Below the pieces are notes generated by a model, which saw only the letters and a program-made list of their open reading frames with translations, did no database searches and had not been told where the DNA came from. Positions 20,796 through 31,010 of a DNA stretch of 64,000 nucleotides are shown in pieces. Numbering within the stretch: position 1 is the stretch's first letter; every line of letters starts with the position of its first letter. The stretch covers positions 6,262,001 to 6,326,000 of the forward strand of contig NC_064220.1 of assembly GCF_023101765.2 (NCBI RefSeq), read 5' to 3'. This DNA comes from Spodoptera frugiperda. Its lineage: Eukaryota; Arthropoda; Insecta; Lepidoptera; Noctuidae. Made by a program: the position numbers and the translations under genes.

Positions 20796-21967
20796 GAGCA
20801 ATCAAAAATCTTCCCTTAATAAGTAATACCTATAACTACTGCAATATGGCTTTCGGTAATTAATTAGGTAGATTTAATTATTATTCAATAATTAACAAGA
20901 TACATAATTAATTATTGCATAATTATATTGAGCCTTAACAAGTACACACTAACGACATCTGTTGCCTATTTACAACATTAATGTTATTTAATAACTACAT
21001 GACAAGTTCTACAAGCGTAGCGCTCATAAATCAAGTCCTTTACAAAATTACAGTTACCTACTACTACTAACGCCATCTAGTCGATAAGTACAGTACTATA
21101 GTTGTTAACTAGTATCAAGAGATGGCGTTCGCTGTAACAGTAATTTGTACCATTATTAGGATTTTATTTGCAGCAGGTGGGGGGTTTTCGGAAAGCCGTG
21201 AAACACTATAATCTGAAATTATCGAGTTTGTGTAGTAAAGTTGTGCATTACAGGTCAGTCACGCACGAAAGTTTGGCTATAATTTTTGCTGTGCTGCGTT
21301 TACTATCATATTGTACTTGACTACCATAATAACGTTTCACGGGTGTTACATACTCATTAAATATCTTTTCACAATTTTGATTATTTAATATCTACGTAAT
21401 AAATTCAATAACTGCTTATATTTATGCATACTGTGACAGTTTTTTATCTCTTAATATTACTACTATACCAACTAGATAAGTAAGTAAACTTATCAGAAAA
21501 AAAAAATCCATCAATATTGTAACACTTCTAATATTTTGATTTATTTTACGTAATCAATCATCTCATCTACTGTACGTTTACATTTTATATGTGTTTATTT
21601 GCATTTGCAAAATGTGTTTATTTATAATATACGAACTATCCTTACCAAATTTCCTTTATGTCAATCCAGTAACTCAGTCAAGCGCACTCTCCTGATACAA
21701 CGCGCCACCGTCCTTGTACAAGCCCATAATTTCCCTTCACGTCTATCTCTTTCATTTAATTCAACTCGAAATTACAAATAGCTTCTTAGGGCGTTCCCAA
21801 ACGATTACATTTGAAACTTAAGGCTATTTCAAACAATTTATGACGGGCCTGACTTTCGAAACTCGATTTAGGGAAGTTCTCAAAATAATCGGACAGATTT
21901 GTCGGCAGTTTTAATGTGGGGTCAACGGATTGGGGTTTGGTGGTAGTGGTCGCGTATTGTTCTCTTT
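20796..21967. other. Unassigned 1.2 kb
   Basis: Nothing coding. A 10-bp stem AACGCCATCT (21069-21078) / AGATGGCGTT (21120-21129) could fold. Confidence 0.4.
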
Positions 21968-22012
21968 ACCGACTTCAAAAAAGGAGGGGGTACTTAGTTC
22001 GGGCATTTGTTT
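21968..22012 (+). repeat. Repeat J fragment
   Basis: TACCGACTTCAAAAAAGGAG, GGGGTACTTAGTTCGG. Confidence 0.5.
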
Positions 22013-22029
22013 TTACTCAATCAACGGCC

Positions 22030-22130
22030 TATGACAGTCCGGCCTCATCTAGTTATTTAAGAGATTGACGTGTAAAAGAATTACATTGTAACCTATTAGC
22101 AAAAAAAAAATATCATTTATCATTACTTGA
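22030..22130 (+). repeat. Repeat N fragment
   Basis: CCGGCCTCATCTAGTTATTT, AAGAGATTGACGTGTAAAAG, TGTAACCTATTAGC, A run, ATATCATTTATCATT. Confidence 0.6.
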
Positions 22131-22567
22131 CTATCTCTCCTATACACGTTAAAGAGGTTTGCAGTAAAAAAATAATAGCAACAAAACACACATTGCAATT
22201 ATTGCTATAATAACTTTGAACGGCGCTCGAATGTAAACTATTTATAGAAACAAAACTTAACTTATCACGCTTAATACGTCATAATTATATAAGTCTTACC
22301 ACTATCAAGTTGACCTTATTTTTAACCACAGTCTAGATTTAATAATATAGGTATTCCAGATTTTATAGAAAATTGTTAACTGTTAATGAACACATGGTAT
22401 TTTTCATGTATAATACGGCGAGATCGCTTCACCGAGACCGCGCACAAAGTAGGTGAGCAGTCCGCGGGACGACCTGTGCCTTTCAAAAATAGTTTCGCCC
22501 TAACAGGACATTGCCAAGAGTCACCAAGGCCCAATAATTTCCTTACTCAATAGATTGAGGCACGACG
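22131..22567. other. Unassigned; putative 5' region on the minus strand
   Basis: If the TATA/initiator pair at 22594-22568 is real this would be its first exon and intron. Minus-strand GTGAAGCG and GTCGTC could be donors; no start codon with a long frame follows. Confidence 0.25.
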
Positions 22568-22594
22568 ACTGAGCGCGCTCGCTCGGTATTTATA
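22568..22594 (-). promoter_or_regulatory. Possible TATA/initiator core promoter, minus strand
   Basis: On the minus strand TATAAATA (22594-22587) is followed 22 bp later by the initiator TCAGT (22572-22568) in an unusually GC-rich stretch. The spacing is a few bases shorter than ideal. No convincing coding exon follows directly; it could drive the minus-strand gene at 14237-12542 or something unseen. Confidence 0.3.
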
Positions 22595-22599
22595 CTCCG

Positions 22600-23095
22600 G
22601 GCGGAACGAAACCATAGCGCGATTCAGGAAAACTACGGAATTGATCAACGCCATCTATCGAGCTATGGGACAACATTTTGTGTGTCTGTAGAACAGTTGT
22701 TGTACACCTTAATTTTATGTTTGTAGGCTTTTGCAAAACGCCAATTACAATTGTAAATAAATAAATAAATGTAATCCATTTGGTACTGTGACTGAATTTT
22801 GTGAAGTGCTCGAAGATTTGTTTATTTGTTAACAATTCATTGTATTGTTAAGTTTAGTTTAGTTATTACTGTAATTAATAATTTAATTAAAGAATAAATT
22901 TATTTAATATAAATACTAATTGTAATTTCTAATATAATATAGGTATAAGTAGATAATTGTTTACCAAATACCAAAATTTGAATTTAATACCATGATGTTA
23001 TTTTATTTATAAAGAATTAATATTTCTACACCGACAACGGTAATGTGAAACTATTAATATTATATTAAGATCTTGATTTATACCATAGTCAAAGT
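22600..23095. other. No feature recognised
   Basis: AT-rich; contains AACGCCATCTATCGAG at 22650. Confidence 0.4.
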
Positions 23096-24475
23096 CAAAG
23101 TCAAAGTCAAAGTCAAAATCATTTATTTCAAATAGACCAGGAAGGCACTTTTGAACGTCAAAGCAAATATAATAATATTAATAACGTCTGTCTGTCGGTC
23201 AGTCCTCTAGTGAAGCTATTTGCTCGTTCCAAAGTGTAGATTCCTATGGAGAAGAACGAGCAAGAAACTCCATAGGTTACTCTTTTTCAATCAGATTTAC
23301 AATACAATTTTTGGTTACATTGTTTCGATTACTTCAGCTATGTGAGAACAATGTAAAACTAATATACAGTCAAAGCGACAGAAAAAGAAAATAACCTAGA
23401 GGACAATAAAAATTAATGCAGTCCGGAGCTGACCAGTCCCAGTTGACAGCGCCCGTTCACGAACATGACACGTACACCAGCACCGCCCAACTCAACCATG
23501 TTGCAGGGAATCGAGCGATCCAATGCCCGTGCCACCGCCAATGAGACTTTTGAGTGAGCATGACAACTCCAAGCTGACATAAATGCATTCTACTAGTCTA
23601 ATTTGATTTCAGTTAATTACAGGGCTCTCACATTTACAATAATTGTATAAAGTACAGAACACATCGAAATAACATGGTTATATTACTACATTTTTTCGTT
23701 ATCCTGTGGAGCCGGACCAGCTTGCCTCCAAGCATTTTTATCTTCTATATAATCATTTACTTTATAGTATGCTTGTCTACATAACGTTTTTTTAATACAT
23801 AGTTTAAATTTTGATTCATTCAGATTCTGTATTTCCATTGGAACTTTATTATAACATTTAACACAGAATCCCATAAATGACTTACTTATTTTTGACAATC
23901 TAAAAAATGGTTGACTTAATCTATCCTTATGTCTAGTTTGATAGTTGTGTCTGTCAGATACTTTCGCAAACAAATGTAGGTTTTTTCTAACATACATAAT
24001 ATTTTCACAAATAAATTGACATGGAACGGTCATAATATTGATCTCCTTAAACTTATCTCTAAGAGATTCCCGACGACCTAGGTTGTAAATAGCTCTGACG
24101 GCGCGCTTTTGTAGGATAAAGATAGACTCAACATCAGCAGCTTGTCCCCACAGCAAAATGCCATACGACATGATGCTATGGAAGTAACTGAAATACACTA
24201 GTCTTGCCGTGCCTATGTCGGTTAGCTGTCTGATCTTCCAGACAGCGTAAGCTGCAGAGCTCAATCGTCCCGCTAGCGATGTAATGTGGGGACCCCATTG
24301 CAATTTGTCATCTACAGTGATTCCTAGGAAAGTAGTCTCTTTTACAAATTCTAATTTCTGACTATTTAATAATACATCGCATTGGTTAGTCTTAACATTT
24401 GGCAAAACAAATCTAATACATTTTGTCTTTTTGTCATTTAATACTAAGTTATTTGATGTAAACCAATTTTGAACC
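23096..24475 (-). mobile_element. 5'-truncated Jockey/CR1-like LINE, minus-strand copy
   Basis: Mirror of the plus copy, beginning with (GTCAAA)n at 23096-23120 and ending at the truncation point GGTTCAAAATTGG (24475). It is inverted relative to the plus copy, with about 4.4 kb between the homologous ends. Confidence 0.85.
23686..24475 (-). CDS. LINE reverse transcriptase C-terminus, minus copy
   Basis: About 262 residues after the FADD motif, beginning VQNWFTSNNLVLNDKKTKC. The upstream ATG is a chance fusion with flanking sequence. Nearly identical to residues about 97-356 of the plus copy; a few replacements (for example IGTARL against IDTARL). Confidence 0.85.
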
Positions 24476-24786
24476 ACCATATACTCAGAAATAAATGACT
24501 TTTCTATTCTGTTCTATTCTATTCAATTCAACAAAGAGTAACGATGTTCACAATGTATTCTAACACGCATGACACATTAAAGAATCTACTCCTGAATGAT
24601 AACTTGCCGTCGGGCAGTGGTGGGCGGTGAGTTGTGACTGGGGTATCATGTATGTTGTATGTTCTAGTCATACTATGTGTGACAGAGACATGCAGTAGAC
24701 TACTATGTAGTATAAGTTTAAGTCCATACTTTGACACGCCTTTGTTAATTTACCAAAGAATTTATTTTGTTTAAGTTTGTTATAAA
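24476..24786. other. No feature recognised
   Basis: Nothing seen. Confidence 0.4.
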
Positions 24787-25042
24787 TAGGCATGTTTCCT
24801 ACTAGTCAAATTCAATACTTTTTTCGAAACGTCAAAAACGATATTTTCTATGAACTTTGTAAACTATGAAATACTCTATTATGACGTCATAAGTTTTTGA
24901 CGTCAAATAGCGGACTTATTTCGAAAATTAAGTACGGTAGTTCGTCAAATTTATGAATGAGAGTGTGATTATTTTTGAATATTTTATTGTATTGAAAAGT
25001 TGTAATAATTTATTTTTGACCCAGTCATCATCCCTATTGTAG
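24787..25042 (+). repeat. Repeat K copy 3
   Basis: GGCATGTTTCCTACTAGTCA, ATGACGTCATAAGTTTTTGA, GAGAGTGTGATTATTTTTGA, GACCCAGTCATCATCCCTAT. Ends share a short ATAGG/CCTAT inversion. Confidence 0.75.
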
Positions 25043-25206
25043 TTAAGTGTGTTAAGTTTGTGTGCAAAATAAAATAAAACGAGCGATTCTCGCCATCAAA
25101 TTGAAAAGTTTGGCAAGCTAAACTGTAATATAAAAACTGTTTTAAAAGTGGTGTTGAATAAAAAAATGCCATTAAACACAAAATAACATGAGACATTGAT
25201 AACATT

Positions 25207-25445
25207 GAAGTGCCTCACAGAACAACGCTTGCGTTGTGTTTCGTTGTGTGAGTGAGGTTACCGGAGGCCCAATTCCCCCCTTCCCAATCTTCCCAATCCC
25301 CGATTCCCCAACAACCCTTAAATTCCTAACCCCCAAAAGGCAACGCACTTGTAACGCCTCTGGTGTTTCAAGTGTCCATGGGCGGCGGCGATTGCTTACC
25401 ATCAGGTGATACGTCTGCAAGTTTGCCGGCGTGTTCCAAAAAAAA
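25207..25445 (+). repeat. SINE-2, 5'-truncated
   Basis: GCCTCACAGAACAACGCTTG, GAGGTTACCGGAGGCCCAAT, CGATTGCTTACCATCAGGTG. Confidence 0.8.
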
Positions 25446-26696
25446 TAGACATAAAAGTAAGTCCACCATCGCTGACACCTCGCCCACTGCCCCACTTGTA
25501 GTCGTTCATACAATTTCGTTGTAAGACAAACGTTTTACAGAATGGTGGCTGCCCCTGAACTTTAATTGTTTTCACTGTAATTAAAGCATTAAGTATCTTT
25601 GTGAAACTCTGACTGAAACTTTGAAAAATTTTCGTCGGTCATTAAAATTATTATTATGATTAGATTTCTTTCTTTTAACTGTTTGTTTATATACTTTGTT
25701 CTGATATACATTTAATTTTATTCTGTCTCCTCCTTCTACGGATGTCGTACGACTACACATTTAACAAACAACAAACACACAAATGGTGAAAAGTGGGTGT
25801 ACATTGTACATCGGCAATACCTACGTGCCGAAAAAGGTGTGACGTTGCACAATATTTTTTAGGGTTTTAGATGTCTTTTTTTTCCAATAACAAGTTAGTA
25901 TGATAGCCTAGCGAGACATACATACGTTTCGATAGGCAATCGTATGTTGCTATCTATTTCTCTGAGATATATTTTCCTTCAATACTGCCGGTATTACGTT
26001 AGCTCCATTCCTTGAAGATGTTTAGGGATGAACATTTAAATTTTCAATTTATCGATGTCTAGTATAATGTAAGACCATCATTTCAATGTTAATACATATG
26101 TCTAATAAGGGCTGTACACATTTCCTCTTTGTAAAATTAATAACTGCTAGAATGGAAGTACAATAATTTTATCATACAAAATGTATATACAACGCCATCT
26201 ATCGAGTTCCTGGTTAAACTTTAAGCGGTACTGTACTAAAAGTACCGTACATGAAGAAAGGTGGACGTTTTCATTTCACAGTTTTTATGTATGAATTTAA
26301 AAACTTTGATATTTTAAAGTTAATCTTAGTAAAAAATAATTAATAAAATAAATTAACGAGGATTTACAGCCTCGCTGCATAAATTAGCAGTAAAGTTATG
26401 TAAGTAAACAGAGTATCTAACCTAATCTATTTAACATGTCTCACGCTTGTCATGATAAAAAAACACAAAAAATATAATTACTATCCATAAAAATCTTTAA
26501 ACCAAAAAAAGTATAAGTAATTTTTATGCAAATCCCGTTACATAAGAGAAACTAGAACCACATTGTTGACATTTCATATTTACAAGTCTATTTATAAAAC
26601 AAAATCGATAAGAAGATATAAAATGTCATAATTTATTGTTTTCTGCTGTGTGACAGACGAAATTAATAAAAACACGTTTAGGTAACCTTGTCTAGT
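25446..26696. other. Unassigned apart from a SINE-1 piece
   Basis: Contains the SINE-1 fragment 25770-25850 and ACGCCATCTATCGAG at 26191; otherwise nothing. Confidence 0.4.
25770..25850 (+). repeat. SINE-1 fragment
   Basis: ACAAATGGTGAAAAGTGGGT, GGCAATACCTACGTGCCG and AAAAAGGTGTGACG; the hairpin of the 3' end is degraded. Confidence 0.5.
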
Positions 26697-26860
26697 CCTC
26701 TACAAATCCTACTAATATTATAAATATGCGAAAGTTTGTATGCATGTTTGTTACACTATTACGCAAAAACGGTTTAAGGGATCGGGATGAAATTTTGAAC
26801 GGGGGTAAGTTATGGTCTAAAATAACACATAGGCTACTTATTATCCCACGACTCTACCTA
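26697..26860 (+). mobile_element. Helitron-like fragment
   Basis: CCTACTAATATTATAAATAT, GTTTGTTACACTATTACGCA, GGCTACTTATTATCCCACG; the CTAGT end is missing. Confidence 0.55.
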
Positions 26861-26947
26861 CCTACCTCTTCGGCTATCAAAACGTGTGACAGTACGTATA
26901 ACTAAATTCGTTTCTTTACTTTAACATTAGTTTAAATAATCGTATAA

Positions 26948-27232
26948 AAGTGTGGGAGAGCCATGCTTCGGCACGAATGGGCCGGCTCGACCGGAGTGAT
27001 ACCACGGCCTCACAGAAAACCGACGTGAAACAACGCCTGCGTAGTGTTTCGTTATGTGAATGAGGTTACCGGAGGCCCAATCCCCCTCTTCCCAAACTTC
27101 CCAATCCGGAATTCCCGAACCCTTAAATTCCTAACCCTCAAAAAGTCGGCAACACACTTGTAACGCCTCTGGTGTTTCAAGTGTCCATGGGCGGCGGCGA
27201 TTGCTTCCCATCAGGTCGATCCATAAAAAAAA
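26948..27232 (+). repeat. SINE-2, full length
   Basis: AGTGTGGGAGAGCCATGCTT, GGGCCGGCTCGACCGGAGTG, GGCGGCGGCGATTGCTTCCC and poly-A. Confidence 0.85.
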
Positions 27233-28307
27233 AATATATCGATAGTCAACAACACAACGTTCCCATCCCTAGACTCCTTTGTAAGGCAATCTCCCTATTT
27301 ACGGGCGTGCAGCGGTGCAGGCTCTATTAAATCGACGCTAGAGCGGTGTCACCTGAATTAATATCGATTATAGAACAGCACTATCGTTTTATCGTACCAA
27401 GAGACTCGTTAGTTTGTTTAATATAGTTTATGAAGATATTTTCATAAGCTTTAGGTTATTTTGATTTTCATACAAAGGTATATTGTATCGTTATTATATG
27501 GATCTTGCTATTAAGATTATAATGTGAGCATGTTTATTCCCAAAAGGATTGATTCCACTTTGAATTTGCACATAAAAAACATCACTATAATCCCGATCAC
27601 GGTGGCCAGTCTGTTTAAATAGATTAGCCTACTACGCAAGAGATAATAAAGTGTGAGTCTATGGGACGGCAAACAAACACTTTACGTGCTTTCTGAGCCA
27701 CGGGAGTGAAATACTGCCGAACTTTTTGCCTCCTGTCGGTCTAATAATGGTAATTTTATTCCGAAAATGCCATTATCACTTTTTGGCCACGTGCGACACA
27801 TTGCACGGCAGCCGGTGACCCAGCCACTGCGCCAACTGTGCAGTCAGAAATTTCACTACTTATGTCATGAGTCCCATTTCCTCCCAAGGGGGGGAGAGTG
27901 ATACACCTGGCAAAATCTTTCATAATTATTTTCGAAAAACCGCTTAAGTATATATGCTAATACCATTTTTTGACTTAACAGAGACGCCTCATTCTAAAAA
28001 GAAAACAGTTTAAAAAAAAAACATACAAGAAAACCAAGCTAGCAGTGGATATTAGAAAGATATCTTTTTAATTTTTACTTTTTCCGAAACGCAGGCAATT
28101 TCAGCTTTAATAGCAAGCTCGGTTAATTTTCAATATGGAAAACAATGGGTAGCAATGTAGACTAACAATAAGGAACAAGTAACTATCTTCTTTTGTTTTC
28201 CAAGATATTAAAATGCTCTTTTCTTGTAAATCTGGAGCATGTATTATCTAGAATTAGGTAGATCGGGGCACTGGGATTGTTAGTATTTTCAAAGATTGAT
28301 ATTATGG
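27233..28307. other. Unassigned apart from a SINE-4 head
   Basis: SINE-4 piece at 27785-27850; the remainder is AT-rich without supportable features. Confidence 0.4.
27785..27850 (-). repeat. SINE-4 head fragment
   Basis: CACATTGCACGGCAGCCGGT, GACCCAGCCACTGCGCCAAC. Confidence 0.55.
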
Positions 28308-28355
28308 TGGTTTATGACGCTCGCTTCTCATGCATGAGTGTTCGAAACCTATATA
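28308..28355 (+). repeat. SINE-3, first fragment of a split copy
   Basis: Carries ACGCTCGCTTCTCATGCATG and GTTCGAAACCTA, the SINE-3 head with its B-box-like sequence, ending where a TA-flanked TIR element is inserted. The copy resumes at 30433 and 33434. Confidence 0.65.
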
Positions 28356-28589
28356 TACAATGTGATAGGGGTGAGACTTCTAACTCGTTAAGGCTGAGTA
28401 CTACATCTAATTTTATCGACAAAAGTCGGGGGTCGAAGGGGTCGAATCCCCTCCCCCTAAAAGTTATGGCTATTTTAATATATTTTTTACTTTTTTGATA
28501 TCAAAGGTTGTATCCGTCGTTGAAACAAAAAAAAAAAACGACAAACGGTAGCTAATAACCTTGGCTAACTAATTCATTACTTTTTTCAT

Positions 28590-30288
28590 ATGTTTGATTG
28601 ACATTATGGTATTCGGGGTATATCACTAAATCTATTGAAGTCGTACCTTCGGGATAGGCAACTTAAAGTACAAGTAAATAAAATAAACTCACCGGGTGCT
28701 AGCATGTCTATGGGCGTACCGCAGGGTTCAATACTAGGCCCATTCCTATTTTTGGCATATATAAACGACTTGCCCCATTTATTTCAGAATGAACCTCAGA
28801 TGGTATTATTTGCTGATGACACATCATTAGTTTTTAAAATAAATAGACGAAAAAATAATTATGACGACGTAAATAATGCTCTAATGAAGGTTCAAAATTG
28901 GTTTACATCAAATAACCTAGTATTAAATGATAAAAAGACAAAATGTATTAGATTTGTTTTGCCAAATGTTAAGACTAACCAATGCGATGTATTATTAAAT
29001 AGTCAGAAATTAGAATTTGTAAAAGAGACTACTTTCCTAGGAATCACTGTAGATGACAAATTGCAATGGGGTCCTCACATTACATCGCTAGCGGGACGAT
29101 TGAGCTCTGCAGCTTATGCTGTCTGGAAGATCAGACAGCTAACTGACATAGACACGGCAAGACTAGTATATTTCAGTTACTTCCATAGCATCATGTCGTA
29201 TGGTATTTTGCTGTGGGGACAGGCTGCTGATGTTGAGTCTATCTTTATCCTACAAAAGCGAGCCGTCAGAGCTATTTACAACCTAGGTCGTCGCGAATCT
29301 CTCAGAGAAAAGTTTAAGGAGATCAATATTATGACCGTTCCATGTCAATTTATTTATGAAAATCTTATGTATGTTAGAAAAAACCTACATTTGTTTGCGA
29401 AAGTATCTGACAGACACAACTATCAAACTAGGCATAAGGATAGATTAAGTCAACCATTTTTTAGATTGTCAAAAATAAGTAAGTCATTTATGGGATTCTG
29501 TGTTAAATGTTATAATAAAGTTCCAATGGAAATACAGAATCTGAATGAATCAAAATTTAAACTTTGTATTAAAAAAACGTTATGTAGACAAGCATACTAC
29601 AAAGTAAATGATTACATAGAAGATAAAAATGCTTGGAAGCAAGCTGGTCCGGCTCCACAGGATAACGAAAAATTTCTGTAATATAACCATGTTATTTCGA
29701 TGTGTTCTCTACTTTATACAATCATTGTAAATGTGAGAGCCCTGTAATCAACTAAAATCAAATTAGACTAGTAGAATGCATTTATGTCAGCTTGGAGTTG
29801 TCATGCTCACTCAAAAGTCTCATTGGCGGTGGCACGGGCATTGGATCGCTCGATTCCCTGCAACATGGTTGAGTTGGGCGGTGCTGGTGTACGTGTCATG
29901 TTCGTGAACGGGCGCTGTCAACTGGGACTGGTCAGCTCCGGACTGCATTAATTTTTATTGTCCTCTAGGTTATTTTCTTTTTCTATCGCTTCGACTGTAT
30001 ATTAGTTTTACATTGTTCTCACATAGTTGAAGTAATCGAAACAATGTAACCAAGAATTGTATTGTAAATCTGATTGAAAAAGAGTAACCTATGGAGTTTC
30101 TTGCTCGTTCTTCTCCATAGGAATCTACACTTTGGAACGAGCAAATAGCTTCACTAGAGGACTGACCGACAGACAGACGTTATTAATATTATTATATTTG
30201 CTTTGACGTTCAAAAGTGCCTTCCTGGTCTATTTGAAATAAATGATTTTGACTTTGACTTTGACTTTGACTTTGACTTTGACTTTGAT
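28590..30288 (+). mobile_element. 5'-truncated Jockey/CR1-like LINE, plus-strand copy
   Basis: Begins inside the reverse transcriptase ORF, includes a 600-bp 3' UTR and ends in (TTTGAC)n at 30247-30288. It shares about 1.4 kb at near identity with the minus-strand copy at 23096-24475, so both are young. Confidence 0.85.
28602..29681 (+). CDS. LINE reverse transcriptase, C-terminal part
   Basis: About 359 residues, open from the truncation point; no proper start codon. It reads HYGIRGISLNL, then the RT motifs GVPQGSILGPFLF and FADDTS (28809-28826, catalytic aspartates) and the thumb region FLGITVDDKLQWGPHI, followed by SYFHSIMSYGILLWG. This is the Jockey/CR1/Kendo type. The endonuclease and N-terminal RT are missing. 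The stop context differs from the minus copy, indicating a small indel near the end. Confidence 0.9.
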   Translation, partial: HYGIRGISLNLLKSYLRDRQLKVQVNKINSPGASMSMGVPQGSILGPFLFLAYINDLPHLFQNEPQMVLFADDTSLVFKINRRKNNYDDVNNALMKVQNWFTSNNLVLNDKKTKCIRFVLPNVKTNQCDVLLNSQKLEFVKETTFLGITVDDKLQWGPHITSLAGRLSSAAYAVWKIRQLTDIDTARLVYFSYFHSIMSYGILLWGQAADVESIFILQKRAVRAIYNLGRRESLREKFKEINIMTVPCQFIYENLMYVRKNLHLFAKVSDRHNYQTRHKDRLSQPFFRLSKISKSFMGFCVKCYNKVPMEIQNLNESKFKLCIKKTLCRQAYYKVNDYIEDKNAWKQAGPAPQDNEKFL

Positions 30289-30432
30289 AATGTTTTGGTG
30301 AGAAAAAAAATCATTTGTGAATTATTTTTACCGAATAAATCACTATTTTTCAATATTTTAAACCGTCCATAATATTTTTTTATGTAGTACTTAGCCTTAA
30401 CTGGTTAGAAGTCCCGCCCCTATCACATTGTA

Positions 30433-30505
30433 TAACGGTAAAGTACCAATGTGAGTTTATCGAGTTGTATGTAGTTCCTAAGATTATTTGGATACCACTG
30501 ACTAA
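30433..30505 (+). repeat. SINE-3, middle fragment of the split copy
   Basis: Reads AACGGTAAAGTACCAATGTG and GTTCCTAAGATTATTTGGAT up to the piggyBac target. Directly continues the head at 28308-28355. Confidence 0.7.
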
Positions 30506-30780
30506 CCCTTTAAAGGTTACAAGGATCTAGATGAGATAGAAAGATTTGGTTTTCGGATTTGTGTGTGACATAAGATGCCTAAAATAAAAATTGTGATTAA
30601 ATTTTTTAACACTTTTTTTTTATTGGTGGTAAGAATATTCCCTCTACCTGTTTGAGAGTAATGAAATTGTAGTATGATTTTTCAGCAAACTAAAAAAACA
30701 ACATAAATCTCACATAATAACTTTATTTCAATCACACAATTGAATACCAATAAGAAAATAGAAACAAAAATAAAAGAAAA

Positions 30781-31010
30781 TTAAACTTGTTTGTGAAAAT
30801 TCGAAAAGCATGGTGTTATACATAAGGGTACTCCACATTCGCTACACTTGATCTTAGATCGCTTATCTTTTGCCTTAGTGCTGCAATATCGGCATCTTTG
30901 ATACGACGGTATATCATTTGGCATGTGATCACCAACGTTGGAAAAGCGGATTTCCGGTGCAACGATGTGAATTGCCTTTTGATAATTTTCAGATACAGCA
31001 ACTTTTTTTT
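30781..31010 (-). pseudogene. Frameshifted cysteine-rich domain of the piggyBac transposase
   Basis: In the frame out of register with the main transposase ORF, minus-strand codons read PSYQRCRYCSTKAK, then KIKCSECGVPLCITPC and stop. This is the RING/PHD-like cysteine-rich domain that binds the terminal repeats in active piggyBac transposases. Its preservation implies a recent frameshift, or a sequencing error. Confidence 0.75.

Larger units (their letters stand above)
28356..30432. mobile_element. TIR DNA transposon with TA duplication, carrying a LINE insertion
   Basis: About 50-bp terminal inverted repeats begin TACAATGTGATAGGGG at both ends with about five mismatches. TA occurs on both sides (28354-28355 and 30433-30434), as for Tc1/mariner-type elements. 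Without the inner LINE it is roughly 375 bp, so a non-autonomous element. It sits inside SINE-3. Confidence 0.6.
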
